The notes: generated by a model from the sequence alone, not told the origin. Shown: positions 25,131 through 37,872, counted from the first letter of the stretch. The stretch: 56,138 nt of DNA from Rhabdothermincola_A sp041688815 (GCA_041688815.1 JBDNHK010000082.1:1-56138), one strand, 5' to 3'. Numbers and translations: made by a program.

Positions 25131-26287
25131 CCGACCTCGTGGCGCCGGCGACCCCTCCGGCCTTGACCGAGCAGTTGGCGGCGCTGGCGCCCACCGACCA
25201 CACCGGCCGGGTGCAGCGGTTGCGGGCGCAATTGGCGGAACACGAGTGCGACGCCCTCCTCATCACCCATCTCACCAACATCCGCTGGCTCACCGGCTTC
25301 ACCGGCTCGGCGGCCATGGTCGCCGTCACCGACGACGACCTCCTGTTCGTGACCGACGGCCGCTACACCGAGCAAGCCGTCGATCAGCTCGAGCGGGCCG
25401 GTCTCGCCCACGGGTCGTCGGCGGCGCGCATCGAGATCACCGGGAAGGCGCAACAGCAACTGGTGACCGCCGCCGTTGCCGACCATCGGAGGCTGGGGCT
25501 CGAAGCCGACCACGTCACCTGGGCCGCCCGACTCCGCTACGGCGACGAGTGGTTCCCCGGGCACGAACTGGTGGCCACGAGCGGGGTGCTCGAGGACCTG
25601 CGCCTGGTGAAGGACCACGCTGAGTTGACGCGCATGGAAGCTGCCGCTGCCGTGGCCGACGCCGCTCTGGCCGCGGTGCGGCACCGCCTTCTCGACGGGC
25701 CGACCGAGGCCGAGTTCGGACTCGAGCTCGACACCACGATGCGCCGGTTCGGGGCGAGCGGCCCCAGCTTCGAGACGATCGTGGGTTCGGGGCCCAACGG
25801 GGCCCGCCCGCATGCCCGGCCGTCTCGTCGTCGCATCACCGAGGGCGATCTCGTCGTGCTCGATTTCGGTGCGGTCGTCGACGGGTACTGCTCCGACATG
25901 ACCCGAACGGTCATGGTCGGTGAGCCCGATCCCACCCAGGCGCGCATGTTGGCGGTGGTCACCGAGGCCCAGGCGGCCGGGGTGGCCGCGATCGCTGCGG
26001 GGGTGGCGGCCCGCGACGTCGACACCGCGTGCCGCGAGGTGATCGAGGCCGCCGGTTGGGGCGATGCCTTCACCCATGCCACTGGCCACGGGGTGGGACT
26101 CGACATCCACGAGGCCCCACGGGTGAGCGCTTCGAGCACGACCACGCTCGCCGTCGACCAGGTGGTCACCGTCGAGCCCGGCGTGTACCTGCCCGAGCAC
26201 GGGGGAGTGCGGGTGGAGGATTCCCTCGTCGTCACCGCCACCGGGTCGCGCGCCCTCACCTTGACCCCGAAGCGCCCCGCGCCCTAG
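25127..26287 (+). CDS. M24-family Xaa-Pro aminopeptidase
   Basis: 386 residues. An N-terminal creatinase-like domain (THLTNIRWLTGFTGSAA) precedes the pita-bread metallopeptidase domain. Five metal ligands are visible: Asp in VVLDFGAVVDGY, Asp in CSDMTRTVMVG, His in ATGHGVGLDIHEAP, Glu in VTVEPGVYLP and Glu in RVEDSLVV. It is likely a cytosolic enzyme cutting X-Pro bonds. GTG start in a GTGA overlap with aroQ. The order aroQ-pepP-efp-nusB is widespread in Gram-positive bacteria. Confidence 0.92.
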   Translation: MTDLVAPATPPALTEQLAALAPTDHTGRVQRLRAQLAEHECDALLITHLTNIRWLTGFTGSAAMVAVTDDDLLFVTDGRYTEQAVDQLERAGLAHGSSAARIEITGKAQQQLVTAAVADHRRLGLEADHVTWAARLRYGDEWFPGHELVATSGVLEDLRLVKDHAELTRMEAAAAVADAALAAVRHRLLDGPTEAEFGLELDTTMRRFGASGPSFETIVGSGPNGARPHARPSRRRITEGDLVVLDFGAVVDGYCSDMTRTVMVGEPDPTQARMLAVVTEAQAAGVAAIAAGVAARDVDTACREVIEAAGWGDAFTHATGHGVGLDIHEAPRVSASSTTTLAVDQVVTVEPGVYLPEHGGVRVEDSLVVTATGSRALTLTPKRPAP

Positions 26288-26346
26288 ACCGACCTCGGCG
26301 CCAGCTTCTCCTCGACCGGCGCGCCCACTGCGAGAAGGTTCCACTG

Positions 26347-26910
26347 ATGCCCACGATCAGCACGAACGACCTGAAGAACGGCATGGCCCTCGAACTCGAG
26401 GACGGCTTGTTCGAGGTCGTGGAGTTCCAGCACGTCAAGCCGGGCAAGGGGGGCGCCTTCGTCCGGACCACCCTCCGCAACGTGCGCAACGGGGCCAGTT
26501 CCGACCGCACGTTCAGGGCCGGTGAGAAGGTCGAACGGGCCATGATCGACAAGCGCGACATGCAGTTCCTGTACCGCGCCGGCGACGACTACGTGTTCAT
26601 GGACTCCTCCACCTACGACCAGCTCAACGTGGAGCAGGCTTCCCTCGGAGATGCCGCCAAGTACCTGGTCGAGAACGCCGAGGCGGTACTCAAGATGTTC
26701 GGCGACGAGATCGTCGGCGTCGATCTGCCCGCGGCGGTCGAGTTGAACATCGCCGAGACCGAGCCCGGCGTGCAGGGTGACCGGGTCTCGGGGGCGCGCA
26801 AGCCCGCCACGCTCGAGACCGGCCTCGTGGTGCAGGTGCCGTTGTTCGTCGGTCCCGGGGAGCGCGTCAAGGTCGACACCCGCACCGGCGAGTACATCAC
26901 CCGGGCGTGA
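26347..26910 (+). CDS. efp: translation elongation factor P
   Basis: 187 residues, three OB-like domains. EF-P relieves ribosome stalling at polyproline. The tip loop reads HVKPGKGGAF with K34 at the usual modification position; no lysylation genes are in the window. The C-terminal DTRTGEYITRA is the typical end. ATG 26347 has GAGAAGG about 10 nt upstream. Its stop overlaps the nusB start by 4 nt. Confidence 0.97.
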   Translation: MPTISTNDLKNGMALELEDGLFEVVEFQHVKPGKGGAFVRTTLRNVRNGASSDRTFRAGEKVERAMIDKRDMQFLYRAGDDYVFMDSSTYDQLNVEQASLGDAAKYLVENAEAVLKMFGDEIVGVDLPAAVELNIAETEPGVQGDRVSGARKPATLETGLVVQVPLFVGPGERVKVDTRTGEYITRA

Positions 26911-27326
26911 CCGCCGACGCAGGTCCGTATCCCGGTGGCTACGGCAGCCGGCGCGAGGCCCGAGAGCGGGCATTCCACCTGTTGTACGAGGCCGAGGTCA
27001 AGGATCAACCGGTCGACGAACTGCTCGCCGAGCTCCCGGTGCCACCCGACCCCTTCGCCGTCGAGCTGGTCATCGGGGTGGCCGCCCACGGCACCGAGCT
27101 CGATGCCCTGATCACCGATCACGCCCGGAACTGGCAGCTCGAGCGGATGCCCGCGCTCGACCGGGCGCTGCTGCGCCTGGCGGCGTTCGAGCTGGCGCAC
27201 CGCCCCGACGTCCCGATCGCGGCGGTCATCAACGAGGCCGTCGAGCTGGCCAAGCAGTACTCCACGGACGACAGCGGGCGTTTCGTCAACGGGGTGCTGT
27301 CGGCCATTGCCGCCGACGTGCGGTAG
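26907..27326 (+). CDS. nusB: transcription antitermination protein NusB
   Basis: 139 residues, all helical. With NusE it binds boxA RNA to antiterminate rRNA operons. GSRREARERAFHLLYEAEV at the N-terminus, MPALDRALLRLAAFEL and PIAAVINEAVELAKQYSTDDSGRFVNGVL near the C-terminus are diagnostic. GTG start overlapping efp. The stop TAG may form part of a candidate -10 box (TAGAGT, 27324-27329) for the pyrimidine operon. Confidence 0.95.
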   Translation: MTADAGPYPGGYGSRREARERAFHLLYEAEVKDQPVDELLAELPVPPDPFAVELVIGVAAHGTELDALITDHARNWQLERMPALDRALLRLAAFELAHRPDVPIAAVINEAVELAKQYSTDDSGRFVNGVLSAIAADVR

Positions 27327-27346
27327 AGTCTCGCGTTGACCGTGAA

Positions 27347-27366
27347 GCGAGTCCCGAGAGGCTCGC
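27347..27366 (+). promoter_or_regulatory. PyrR-binding RNA hairpin
   Basis: GCGAGTCCCGAGAGGCTCGC. Bases 27350-27363 match the PyrR binding-loop consensus ARUCCNGNGAGGYU at every position, and GCGAG/CTCGC closes the stem. UMP-loaded PyrR binds this hairpin in known systems. It lies just after nusB and 6 nt before the AGGAGG ribosome site of pyrR, so a bound PyrR could block translation initiation there. Confidence 0.85.
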
Positions 27367-27387
27367 ACGGACAGGAGGGACCACGCT

Positions 27388-27954
27388 GTGGCTGAACGTG
27401 AACGACGCCTCACGCCCCCGTACGGGGGCGTTTTTGTTGCCCGCACCCAGGTGATGACCGCCGAGGACCTGGCCCGGGCGACGCGCCGAATGGCGCACGA
27501 GATCATCGAGCGCAACCACGGCCTCGATGACGTGGTGCTGATCGGCCTGCAGACCGGCGGCGTGCCGCTGGCCTCCCGCCTGGCCGAGGCGCTGCTCGCC
27601 ATCGACGGCACCAACGCACCGGTCGGCATGCTCGACGTGGCCTTCTACCGCGACGACATCGGTCTGCGGCCGGTGCTGCCCGAGGCCGTGACCCGCATCC
27701 CGGGTGAGCTCACCGGTCGAACGGTGGTCCTGGTCGACGACGTGCTCTTCACCGGCCGCACCATCCGCGCCGCCCTCGATGCTCTGGCCGACCACGGGCG
27801 GGCCCGTCAGGTACAACTGGCGGTGATGGTCGACCGGGGCCATCGGGAGTTGCCCATACGCCCCGACTACGTGGGTAAGAACCTCCCGACCCGGCGCGAC
27901 GAGGTCGTGGACGTGAACGAGTCCGGGGTCGATCTGGGGGAGATGCACCAGTGA
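27388..27954 (+). CDS. pyrR: pyrimidine operon regulator / uracil phosphoribosyltransferase PyrR
   Basis: 188 residues. PRTase fold with the PRPP loop VVLVDDVLFTGRT. PyrR binds the pyr mRNA when UMP is abundant. The conserved core begins at about MTAEDLARATRRMAHEIIE (residue 23 on). GTG 27388 is supported by AGGAGG (27373-27378), and the resulting 22-residue N-terminal extension (MAERERRLTPPYGGVFVARTQ) is encoded by DNA that forms an intrinsic terminator. Later in-frame starts (GTG 27451, ATG 27454) lack a ribosome site. GTGA overlap with pyrB. Confidence 0.93.
   Translation: MAERERRLTPPYGGVFVARTQVMTAEDLARATRRMAHEIIERNHGLDDVVLIGLQTGGVPLASRLAEALLAIDGTNAPVGMLDVAFYRDDIGLRPVLPEAVTRIPGELTGRTVVLVDDVLFTGRTIRAALDALADHGRARQVQLAVMVDRGHRELPIRPDYVGKNLPTRRDEVVDVNESGVDLGEMHQ
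27412..27435 (+). terminator. intrinsic terminator inside the pyrR 5' coding region (attenuator)
   Basis: ACGCCCCC (27412-27419), loop GTAC, GGGGGCGT (27424-27431): a perfect 8 bp G+C-rich stem followed by TTTT then GTT. This is a textbook Rho-independent terminator, 45 nt after the PyrR-binding hairpin. Unusually it lies within codons 9-16 of pyrR as set by the strong ribosome site. A ribosome translating these codons would prevent its folding, so translation and termination should be coupled. Confidence 0.8.
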
Positions 27955-28928
27955 GCGCGGCGCCGGCGCGGCGACGGTCCGGCCCGGCCCGTCACCTCCT
28001 CGGGATGAGCGATCTCGGCCCCGACGTCGGCGCCGGCATCGACGAGGTGATGACCCTCACCGACTCCTTCGTGGAGGTCAACGAACGCCAGATCCCGAAG
28101 GTGCCGGCGCTGCGGGGTCGTACCGTCGTCTCGCTCTTCTTCGAGGACTCCACCCGCACGAGGTTGAGCTTCGAGACGGCGGCCAAGCGGTTGAGCGCCG
28201 ACACCATGACCTTCTCGGTGTCCTCGTCGTCGGTGAAGAAGGGCGAGTCGCTGCGCGACACCGTCGAGACGATCGAGGCCATGGGTGTTGACGCCATCGT
28301 GGTTCGCCACGGTTCGTCCGGTGTGCCCCGCCAGGTGGCCCGCTGGAGCGATGCCGCGGTCATCAACGCCGGGGATGGCTGGCACGAGCACCCCACCCAG
28401 GCCCTCCTCGACTGCTACACCATCCGTCAGCACGCAGGGTCACTCGCCGGCAAACGAGTGGCCATCGTCGGCGACGTGAAGCACTCGCGGGTCGCTCGCA
28501 GCAACGTGGCCGCGTTCACCGCGCTCGGCGCCGAGGTGACGCTGGTGGCCCCACCCACGCTGCTGCCACCGAGCCTCGACGGCTGGCCGGTGAAGGTGAC
28601 CACCGACCTCGATGCCACCCTTGGTTCCATCGACGTCTGCTACCTGTTGCGCATGCAACGCGAGCGGATGACCGAGGCGCTCATCCCGAGCTTGCGCGAG
28701 TACACCGCGGGCTATGGCCTCACCTCTCGCCGGGCCGACCGGATGGCTGCCGATGTGCTGATCATGCACCCCGGCCCGATGAACCGGGGCGTCGAGATCG
28801 CCGCCGAGGTGGCCGACCGACCCAACGCGGTCATCGTCGACCAGGTGCGCAACGGCGTGGCCGTACGCATGGCGGTGTTGTTCCTCCTTCTCGGCAGTGG
28901 TACCCGATGGGGCGGCGACGATGCCTGA
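27951..28928 (+). CDS. pyrB: aspartate carbamoyltransferase catalytic subunit
   Basis: 325 residues. Forms carbamoyl-aspartate from carbamoyl phosphate and aspartate. Carbamoyl-phosphate motif STRTR (67-71), SSSVKKGESLRDT, HGSSGVP, HPTQALLD, GDVKHSRVARSN and HPGPMNRGVEI are all present. No regulatory chain PyrI is encoded nearby, as usual in actinobacteria. GTG start in overlap with pyrR; 66 bp before pyrC. Confidence 0.96.
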   Translation: MSAAPARRRSGPARHLLGMSDLGPDVGAGIDEVMTLTDSFVEVNERQIPKVPALRGRTVVSLFFEDSTRTRLSFETAAKRLSADTMTFSVSSSSVKKGESLRDTVETIEAMGVDAIVVRHGSSGVPRQVARWSDAAVINAGDGWHEHPTQALLDCYTIRQHAGSLAGKRVAIVGDVKHSRVARSNVAAFTALGAEVTLVAPPTLLPPSLDGWPVKVTTDLDATLGSIDVCYLLRMQRERMTEALIPSLREYTAGYGLTSRRADRMAADVLIMHPGPMNRGVEIAAEVADRPNAVIVDQVRNGVAVRMAVLFLLLGSGTRWGGDDA

Positions 28929-28994
28929 CCGCGCCTGCTTCTCGTCCATAGCGAACCCTCCCTGTCCGTTCCTGACCCCGAGGCCTCACCCACG

Positions 28995-30338
28995 ATGACT
29001 GTTCCAGCCGAGACAACCCCCACCTCACCCGGGTACCTGCTGCGCGGGGGGCGCGTGATCGACCGCTCCGGGGAACGGGTCGCCGACGTGGCCGTCGCCG
29101 CCGACGGCACCGTGGCCGCGGTCGGATCCGATCTCGACCTGGCTGTCCTCGGGCTGGCCGACGCCGACGTCCTCGATTGTGCAGGTTGTGTGGTGGCACC
29201 GGGTCTGGTCGACCTCCACACCCATATGCGCGAGCCGGGGGCCGAGGAGGCCGAGACCGTCGAGAGCGGCAGCCGGGCGGCGGCGCTCGGGGGCTACACG
29301 GCCGTGGTGGCCATGCCCAACACCACCCCGGCCATCGACTCGGCCGGTGTGGTCAGCCAGGTCCTCGACGCCGGCGTCGCCGCGGGCTTGTGCGACGTCC
29401 GTGTGGCCGGTTCGATCACCGTCGGCCGCTCGGGGGAGGCCTTGTCGCCCATGGCCGAGATGGCCGCGCTGGGCGTGGAGATCTTCACCGACGACGGCTG
29501 TGGCGTGCAGAACGACCGCCTCATGCGCCGGGCCCTCGAGTACGCCTCGGGCCTCGACGTCACCTTGGCCCAGCACTGCGAGGTGGAGGCACTCAGCGAA
29601 GGCGGGCACATGCACGAGGGGGAGTGGTCCAGTCGCCTCGGCATACCGGGAATCCCCGCCGAAGCCGAGGAACTGATGGTCTTTCGCGACATCGCCCTGT
29701 CGCGCCTCACCGGGTCGCGGGTGCACTTCCAGCACTTGTCCACGGCGGGATCGGTCGAGTTGGTGCGGGCGGCCAAGGCCCGGGGTCTGGCCGTCACCGC
29801 CGAGGCCACCCCGCACCACTTCACCCTCACCCACGCCGAGGTGGCGAGCTATGACCCGTTGTTCAAGGTCAACCCGCCCCTCCGCACCGATGCCGATGTG
29901 GCCGCGGTGAAGGCCGGCCTGGCCGACGGCACCATCGACGCCATCGCCACCGACCACGCGCCCCACCCCCAGGAAGCCAAGGAAGCCCCGTTCGACGAGG
30001 CTGCGTGCGGCATGCTCGGGCTCGAGACGGCGCTGGCGCTCGGGATCAGCGAGCTGGTCGAGCCGGGTGTCGTCGACCTCGCCGGGCTCCTGGCCCTGAT
30101 GTCGTGGAACCCGGCCGGCATCGCCCGTCTCGACGGGGTCCACGGCGGTCCGATCGCCGCCGGCGCCCCGGCTCATCTGGTGGTGTTCGACCCCGAACAC
30201 GAATGGGTGGTCGACCCGAGCGAACTGGCCAGTCTCAGCCACAACACGCCGTACAAGGACCGCCGTGTCCGGGGCAAGGTGCGCCACACGCTGCTGGGCG
30301 GAGAACCGACCGTTCGCGACGGAAAGGCCACCCGATGA
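28995..30338 (+). CDS. pyrC: dihydroorotase
   Basis: 447 residues, the long class I type. Cyclises carbamoyl-aspartate to dihydroorotate. Zinc motif DLHTHMREPG (H75, H77), the metal-bridging Asp in EIFTDDGCGVQ, histidines in QHLSTAGSVEL and ATPHHFTLT, and the catalytic Asp in IDAIATDHAPH. ATG 28995 follows a 66 bp gap with no clear ribosome site. 4 nt overlap with carA. Confidence 0.95.
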   Translation: MTVPAETTPTSPGYLLRGGRVIDRSGERVADVAVAADGTVAAVGSDLDLAVLGLADADVLDCAGCVVAPGLVDLHTHMREPGAEEAETVESGSRAAALGGYTAVVAMPNTTPAIDSAGVVSQVLDAGVAAGLCDVRVAGSITVGRSGEALSPMAEMAALGVEIFTDDGCGVQNDRLMRRALEYASGLDVTLAQHCEVEALSEGGHMHEGEWSSRLGIPGIPAEAEELMVFRDIALSRLTGSRVHFQHLSTAGSVELVRAAKARGLAVTAEATPHHFTLTHAEVASYDPLFKVNPPLRTDADVAAVKAGLADGTIDAIATDHAPHPQEAKEAPFDEAACGMLGLETALALGISELVEPGVVDLAGLLALMSWNPAGIARLDGVHGGPIAAGAPAHLVVFDPEHEWVVDPSELASLSHNTPYKDRRVRGKVRHTLLGGEPTVRDGKATR

Positions 30339-31449
30339 GCGGCGAGATCCGCGAGGCGCAGTTGGTGCTGGGCGACGGCACCGTCTTCGAGGGTGAGGCG
30401 CTCGGCGCCGACCCGCCGGACGGTGTGGCCACCGGTGAGGTGGTCTTCAACACCGCCCTCACCGGTTATCAGGAGATCATCACCGACCCGTCCTACGCCG
30501 GGCAGATCATCACCTTCACCTGTCCCCACATCGGCAACTACGGCGTCACCCCGCTCGATGACGAGTCGCGCCGACCCTTCTGCCGGGGGGTGATCGTGCG
30601 GGAGATGGCCCGACGGCGCAGCAGTTGGCGGGCGAACGTCGACCTCGACTCCTTCCTGCGGGCCGAGGGGGTTCCGGCCATCGGCGGGATCGACACCCGA
30701 CGCCTCACCCGCCACATCCGTGACGCCGGATCGATGCCCGGCGCCTTCGGCACGGCGGACGAGGCCACGTTGCGGGCCGCTGCCACCGCCGAGCCCGGCA
30801 CCGACGGTGCTGATCTCGTTCGTCGGGTCACGGTCGACGCGCCCTACACCGTCGAGTTCGCCGGTCCCGACGGCCGCCCCCCGCGCTACGTGGTGGCCTA
30901 CGACTTCGGGATCAAGACCACCATCGTGCGCCATCTCTCCGGCATCGCCACCGTCGAGGTCGTGCCCGCCGACACCCCTGCGGCCGACGTGCTGGCCCGT
31001 CGGCCCGACGGGGTCTTCCTCTCCAACGGGCCCGGCGATCCTGCCGCGGTCGAGGGGCTACCGGCGATCATCGACGGCTTGCTCGGCGAGGTGCCGGTGT
31101 TCGGCATCTGCCTCGGCCACCAGTTGCTGGCCACCGCCTTGGGCGCCGCCACTTACAAGCTCCCGTTCGGGCACCACGGTGGTAATCACCCGGTGAAGCG
31201 CCTGGCCACCGGCACCGTCGAGATCACCAGTCAGAACCACAACTTCGCCGTCGACGACGGGTCGCTCCCGGGCCCGGTCGAGGTCACCCACCGCAATCTC
31301 AACGACGGGGTGGTGGAAGGCCTGCGCTGCCTCGACCTTCCCGCGTTCGGCGTGCAGTACCACCCCGAGGCCGGTCCCGGTCCCCACGACGCCGCCTACC
31401 TGTTCGACCTCTTCGACGATCTCATGGCCGACTTCGGAAAGGGCCGCTG

Positions 31450-31450
<1 letters not shown>
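30335..31450 (+). CDS. carA: carbamoyl-phosphate synthase small (glutaminase) subunit
   Basis: 371 residues. Hydrolyses glutamine and channels ammonia to CarB. N-terminal GEVVFNTALTGYQEIITDPS; class I amidotransferase triad C259 in VFGICLGHQLL, H343 and E345 in QYHPEAGPGPHD. ATG 30335 overlaps the pyrC stop; its own stop overlaps carB by 1 nt (TGATG). Confidence 0.97.
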
Positions 31451-34763
<3,313 letters not shown>

Positions 34764-34767
<4 letters not shown>

Positions 34768-35729
34768 CCCGGCGTCGTCGGGGCAGGGACACGGCCGGCG
34801 CCAACTCGTCGGCCGTCGACATGGCGACGACGGTCGGCACGGTCAGGCTCACCAACCCGGTGCTGACCGCGTCGGGGACGGCCGGTCACGGCGACGAGCT
34901 CGCGGCCTACGTCGACCTGGCGTCCCTGGGGGCCGTGGTCGTGAAGTCGCTCTCCGCCGAACCCTGGGCCGGCAACCCCGCCCCGCGGGTCCACGAGACC
35001 CCCGCCGGCATGATCAACAGCGTCGGGCTCCAGGGCCCCGGCGTTCCGGACTGGCTCGAGCACGAGCTCCCGGCGCTGCTCGCCACCGGTGCCACGGTGA
35101 TCGCCAGCATCTGGGGCACGACCGTCGACGACTACCGGCGAGCCGCCGAGCTCCTGGCCGACGCCCCTCCGGGGGTGGTGGCCGTCGAGGTCAACGTGTC
35201 CTGCCCCAACCTCGAGGACCGCAACCAGATGTTTGCCCACTCGCCCGGCGCCACCGCCGAGGCGGTGCGGGCGGCGGCCATCTGCGGGCGACCGATGTGG
35301 GCCAAGCTCAGCCCCAACGTCAGCGATCTGGCCAGCATCGCCGGCGCCGCTCAGGACGCCGGCGCCGAGGCCGTCGTGCTCGTCAACACCGTGCTCGGCA
35401 TGGCCATCGACCCCGAGACCCGTCGGCCCCGCCTCGGCGGGGGCGGGGGAGGGCTCTCCGGGCCGGCCATACACCCCGTGGCGGTGCGGGCCGTCTACGA
35501 CGTGCACGCCGCCCTGCCCGAACTGCCCATCGTGGGGGTCGGGGGAGTGGCCCGGGGTGTCGACGCCGTCGAGCTGATGCTGGCCGGAGCATCCGCGGTC
35601 GAGGTGGGAACCGCCACCTTCGCCGACCCCCGCAGCGTGGAGCGGGTGCGCCACGAGCTGCAGGACTGGTGTGGCACCCACGGCGTGCGCTGCGTAGGCG
35701 AGTTGATCGGAGACGCCCATGTCCGTTGA
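34764..35729 (+). CDS. pyrD: dihydroorotate dehydrogenase, class 1 type
   Basis: 321 residues. FMN enzyme oxidising dihydroorotate to orotate. The catalytic base is cysteine, C147 in VNVSCPNLEDRN, which marks a soluble class 1 enzyme; class 2 enzymes use serine. NPVLTASGTAGHG, GMINSVGLQGPG and GVGGVARGVDAVELMLAGAS agree with class 1B. 1B enzymes usually work with PyrK, an iron-sulfur/FAD subunit encoded beside pyrD, but no pyrK is present. ATG 34764 overlaps carB; ATG 34821 (MATTVGTVRL) is a plausible alternative start. Confidence 0.94.
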
Positions 35730-36465
35730 TCCCATCGACCCTGTGGAGTTCGCCGACGGGGCGCCTCCCGAGGTTCGGGCGCGGTTGGTGCTGGCCCTCG
35801 ACGTCGACGACCTGGTGGAGGCCCTCCGTCTGGTTCAGCAGGTCGGGCCGTGGTTCGGTGTGGCCAAGGTGGGGCTCGAGCTCTTCGCCGCCGCCGGTCC
35901 TGATGCCATCACGTCGGTGTCGGACCGGGGCATGGCCGTGTTCGCCGACCTGAAGCTGCTCGACATCCCCACCACCGTGGCCAAGACCTCGCGGGTGATC
36001 GGCCAGTTGGGGGCCACCTACCTCACCGTGCACACCCGGGCCGGTGCCGCTCACCTACGCGCCGGCGTCGAGGGCTTCGCCGAGGGGGCGGCGGCTGTGG
36101 GCCTGCCGGCGACGGTCACCCTCGGTGTCACCGTGTTGACGAGCGAGGAGGCCGACCCTGCGGTCCTGGCCGACGGCCTGGCCGTGGCCGTGGCCGCCGG
36201 TGCCGGGGGGCTGGTGTGTGCCGCGTCCGACCTCGGCGAGGCCGCCCGCTTCGCGCCCGGGCTGGTACGCGTCGTGCCCGGGATCCGCCCCGCCGGGGTG
36301 GGGGCCCACGACCAGGCCCGCCCGGCCACCCCTGCCGAGGCCGTCGTCGCCGGCGCCGACCTGCTGGTCATCGGCCGCGCCGTCACCGAGGCCGCCGATC
36401 CTCGCTCCGCCGCCGCCGCCATCGCCGCTGAAGTGGCCGGCGCGCTGCTTCCCGCCGTTGATTGA
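35719..36465 (+). CDS. pyrF: orotidine 5'-phosphate decarboxylase
   Basis: 248 residues. Decarboxylates OMP to UMP. The catalytic Asp-Lys-x-x-Asp array is seen in VFADLKLLDIPTTV (D77, K79, D82); LVLALDVDD and the phosphate-binding VVPGIRPAG are also typical. It overlaps pyrD by 11 nt and ends the pyrR-B-C-carA-carB-D-F operon. pyrE, needed between PyrD and PyrF, is not in the window. Confidence 0.95.
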   Translation: MSVDPIDPVEFADGAPPEVRARLVLALDVDDLVEALRLVQQVGPWFGVAKVGLELFAAAGPDAITSVSDRGMAVFADLKLLDIPTTVAKTSRVIGQLGATYLTVHTRAGAAHLRAGVEGFAEGAAAVGLPATVTLGVTVLTSEEADPAVLADGLAVAVAAGAGGLVCAASDLGEAARFAPGLVRVVPGIRPAGVGAHDQARPATPAEAVVAGADLLVIGRAVTEAADPRSAAAAIAAEVAGALLPAVD

Positions 36466-36500
36466 CGCCCACGTCAGCCCGACCAAGGCGAGCGGGTCAG

Positions 36501-36514
36501 TGCGACATGTGACA
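36501..36514 (+). promoter_or_regulatory. imperfect palindrome, possible TetR operator
   Basis: TGCGACATGTGACA is centred on ACATGT, with 10 of 14 positions symmetric. It lies 55 nt before the oxidoreductase start, in an unusually AT-rich patch (GATAGTAAGT follows) likely to hold the promoter. A TetR gene follows the oxidoreductase. The link between palindrome and regulator is inference. Confidence 0.25.
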
Positions 36515-36568
36515 CACTTCGATAGTAAGTCTGGGCATTAGAACCGACCGACATCTACAGGGGGATCG

Positions 36569-37807
36569 ATGGAATTCGCAGTGTTCCTTAACGGCTACAC
36601 CCCGGGCCCGGCGGCCCACGACACCGACCTCGAGCACCTCGAACTCATGCGGGAGATGGAGTACGCCATCGCCGCCGACAAGCACAACTGGAAGTACGTG
36701 TGGCTGGGCGAGCACCACAGCCTCACCGAGTACTCCCACCTGTCGGCCCCCGAGGTGATGATCGGCTACATCGCCGCCAACACCGACTACATCCACATCG
36801 GAACGGCCATCAACAGCCTCTCGCCCCGCAAGGAGCACCCGGTCCGCTTCGCCGAGCGCGCCGCGATGATGGACCACGTCACCAACCGTCGGTTCGAGTG
36901 GGGCACCGGCCGTGGCGCCGGCTCCCACGAGATGGCCACGTTCAACATCCTCGACAAGGACTCCACCAAGCCCGAGTGGAACGAGGTCGTCCGTGAGGTC
37001 CCCCGCATGTGGGAACAGACCGACTACGAGCACCACGGCCCGTCGTTCACCGTGCCCTACCCGCACAACGTGCTGCCCAAGCCCTACGGCCAGGGTCACC
37101 CGCCCATCTGGGTGGCGTGCGGCAACCCCCCCACCTTCACCACCGCCGGGCAGATGGGCATCGGAGCCATCGCCTTCAACTTCGAGCCGATCTACGCCCT
37201 GCGCGGTCGCATCGAGGCCTACAAGGAAGGCATCGCCAACTGCACCCAGCCCATCGGACAGTTCGTCAACGACAACGTGATGATCACCAACTCGGTGCTC
37301 ATCGCCGACACCCGTGAAGAGGCCCGCAACATCGCCCTGCGCAAGGGCCGGGGCTACCTGGTCACCATGGTGAACCTCTACCACGACACGATGCCCAAGT
37401 CCCAGGACGCCATCACCTGGCCCAGTGCCCCCATGTCGCTGCACGACATCGTGAAGGACCCGAGCCTCGACGCCAACGAGGTGCTCGACGGCATCATCGA
37501 CGCCGGCTACATGCTCTGCGGCACCCCCGACGAGGTCTCCGAGCAGATCGCGAAGTGGGGCGATGTCGGCATGGATCAGTTGGCCTTCGGGCTGCCTATC
37601 GAGGGCATGTTCCACGAGGAGATCCTGGCCACGCTCGAGCTGTTCGGCGACAGGGTCATCCCCGAGTTCGACCATGACCGGACCCACTCCACCGACCGCT
37701 ACCGCGCCCGGTCCCAGCCCAAGTGGGGCCCGTTCACCAACCCACTGCCCGACATCGAGTGGCCGACTGTCCTGCCCGAGTCCGCCCTCGCCCCTCTGGC
37801 CCGCTGA
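36569..37807 (+). CDS. LLM-class flavin-dependent oxidoreductase
   Basis: 412 residues. Bacterial luciferase-like TIM barrel: the N-terminal EFAVFLNGYTPG, WLGEHHSLTEYSHLSAPEVM, IHIGTAINSLSPRKEHPVRFAERAA in part, and GRFEWGTGRG-type segment are characteristic of long-chain alkane or F420/FMNH2 monooxygenases. The substrate cannot be told. AGGGGG sits about 8 nt before ATG 36569. It stands alone, 103 bp after pyrF, and is followed by a TetR-family gene on the same strand. Confidence 0.88.
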   Translation: MEFAVFLNGYTPGPAAHDTDLEHLELMREMEYAIAADKHNWKYVWLGEHHSLTEYSHLSAPEVMIGYIAANTDYIHIGTAINSLSPRKEHPVRFAERAAMMDHVTNRRFEWGTGRGAGSHEMATFNILDKDSTKPEWNEVVREVPRMWEQTDYEHHGPSFTVPYPHNVLPKPYGQGHPPIWVACGNPPTFTTAGQMGIGAIAFNFEPIYALRGRIEAYKEGIANCTQPIGQFVNDNVMITNSVLIADTREEARNIALRKGRGYLVTMVNLYHDTMPKSQDAITWPSAPMSLHDIVKDPSLDANEVLDGIIDAGYMLCGTPDEVSEQIAKWGDVGMDQLAFGLPIEGMFHEEILATLELFGDRVIPEFDHDRTHSTDRYRARSQPKWGPFTNPLPDIEWPTVLPESALAPLAR

Positions 37808-37857
37808 GCCGGCTCATCGTCGCCTCTGGGATGTTCGGGCCCCGAGCGACGCGCCGC

Positions 37858-37863
37858 TAGCGT
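37858..37863 (+). promoter_or_regulatory. candidate -10 box for the TetR gene (leaderless)
   Basis: TAGCGT ends 10 nt before GTG 37873; the short gap contains no ribosome site. Confidence 0.35.
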
Positions 37864-37872
37864 CCCCAGCCC

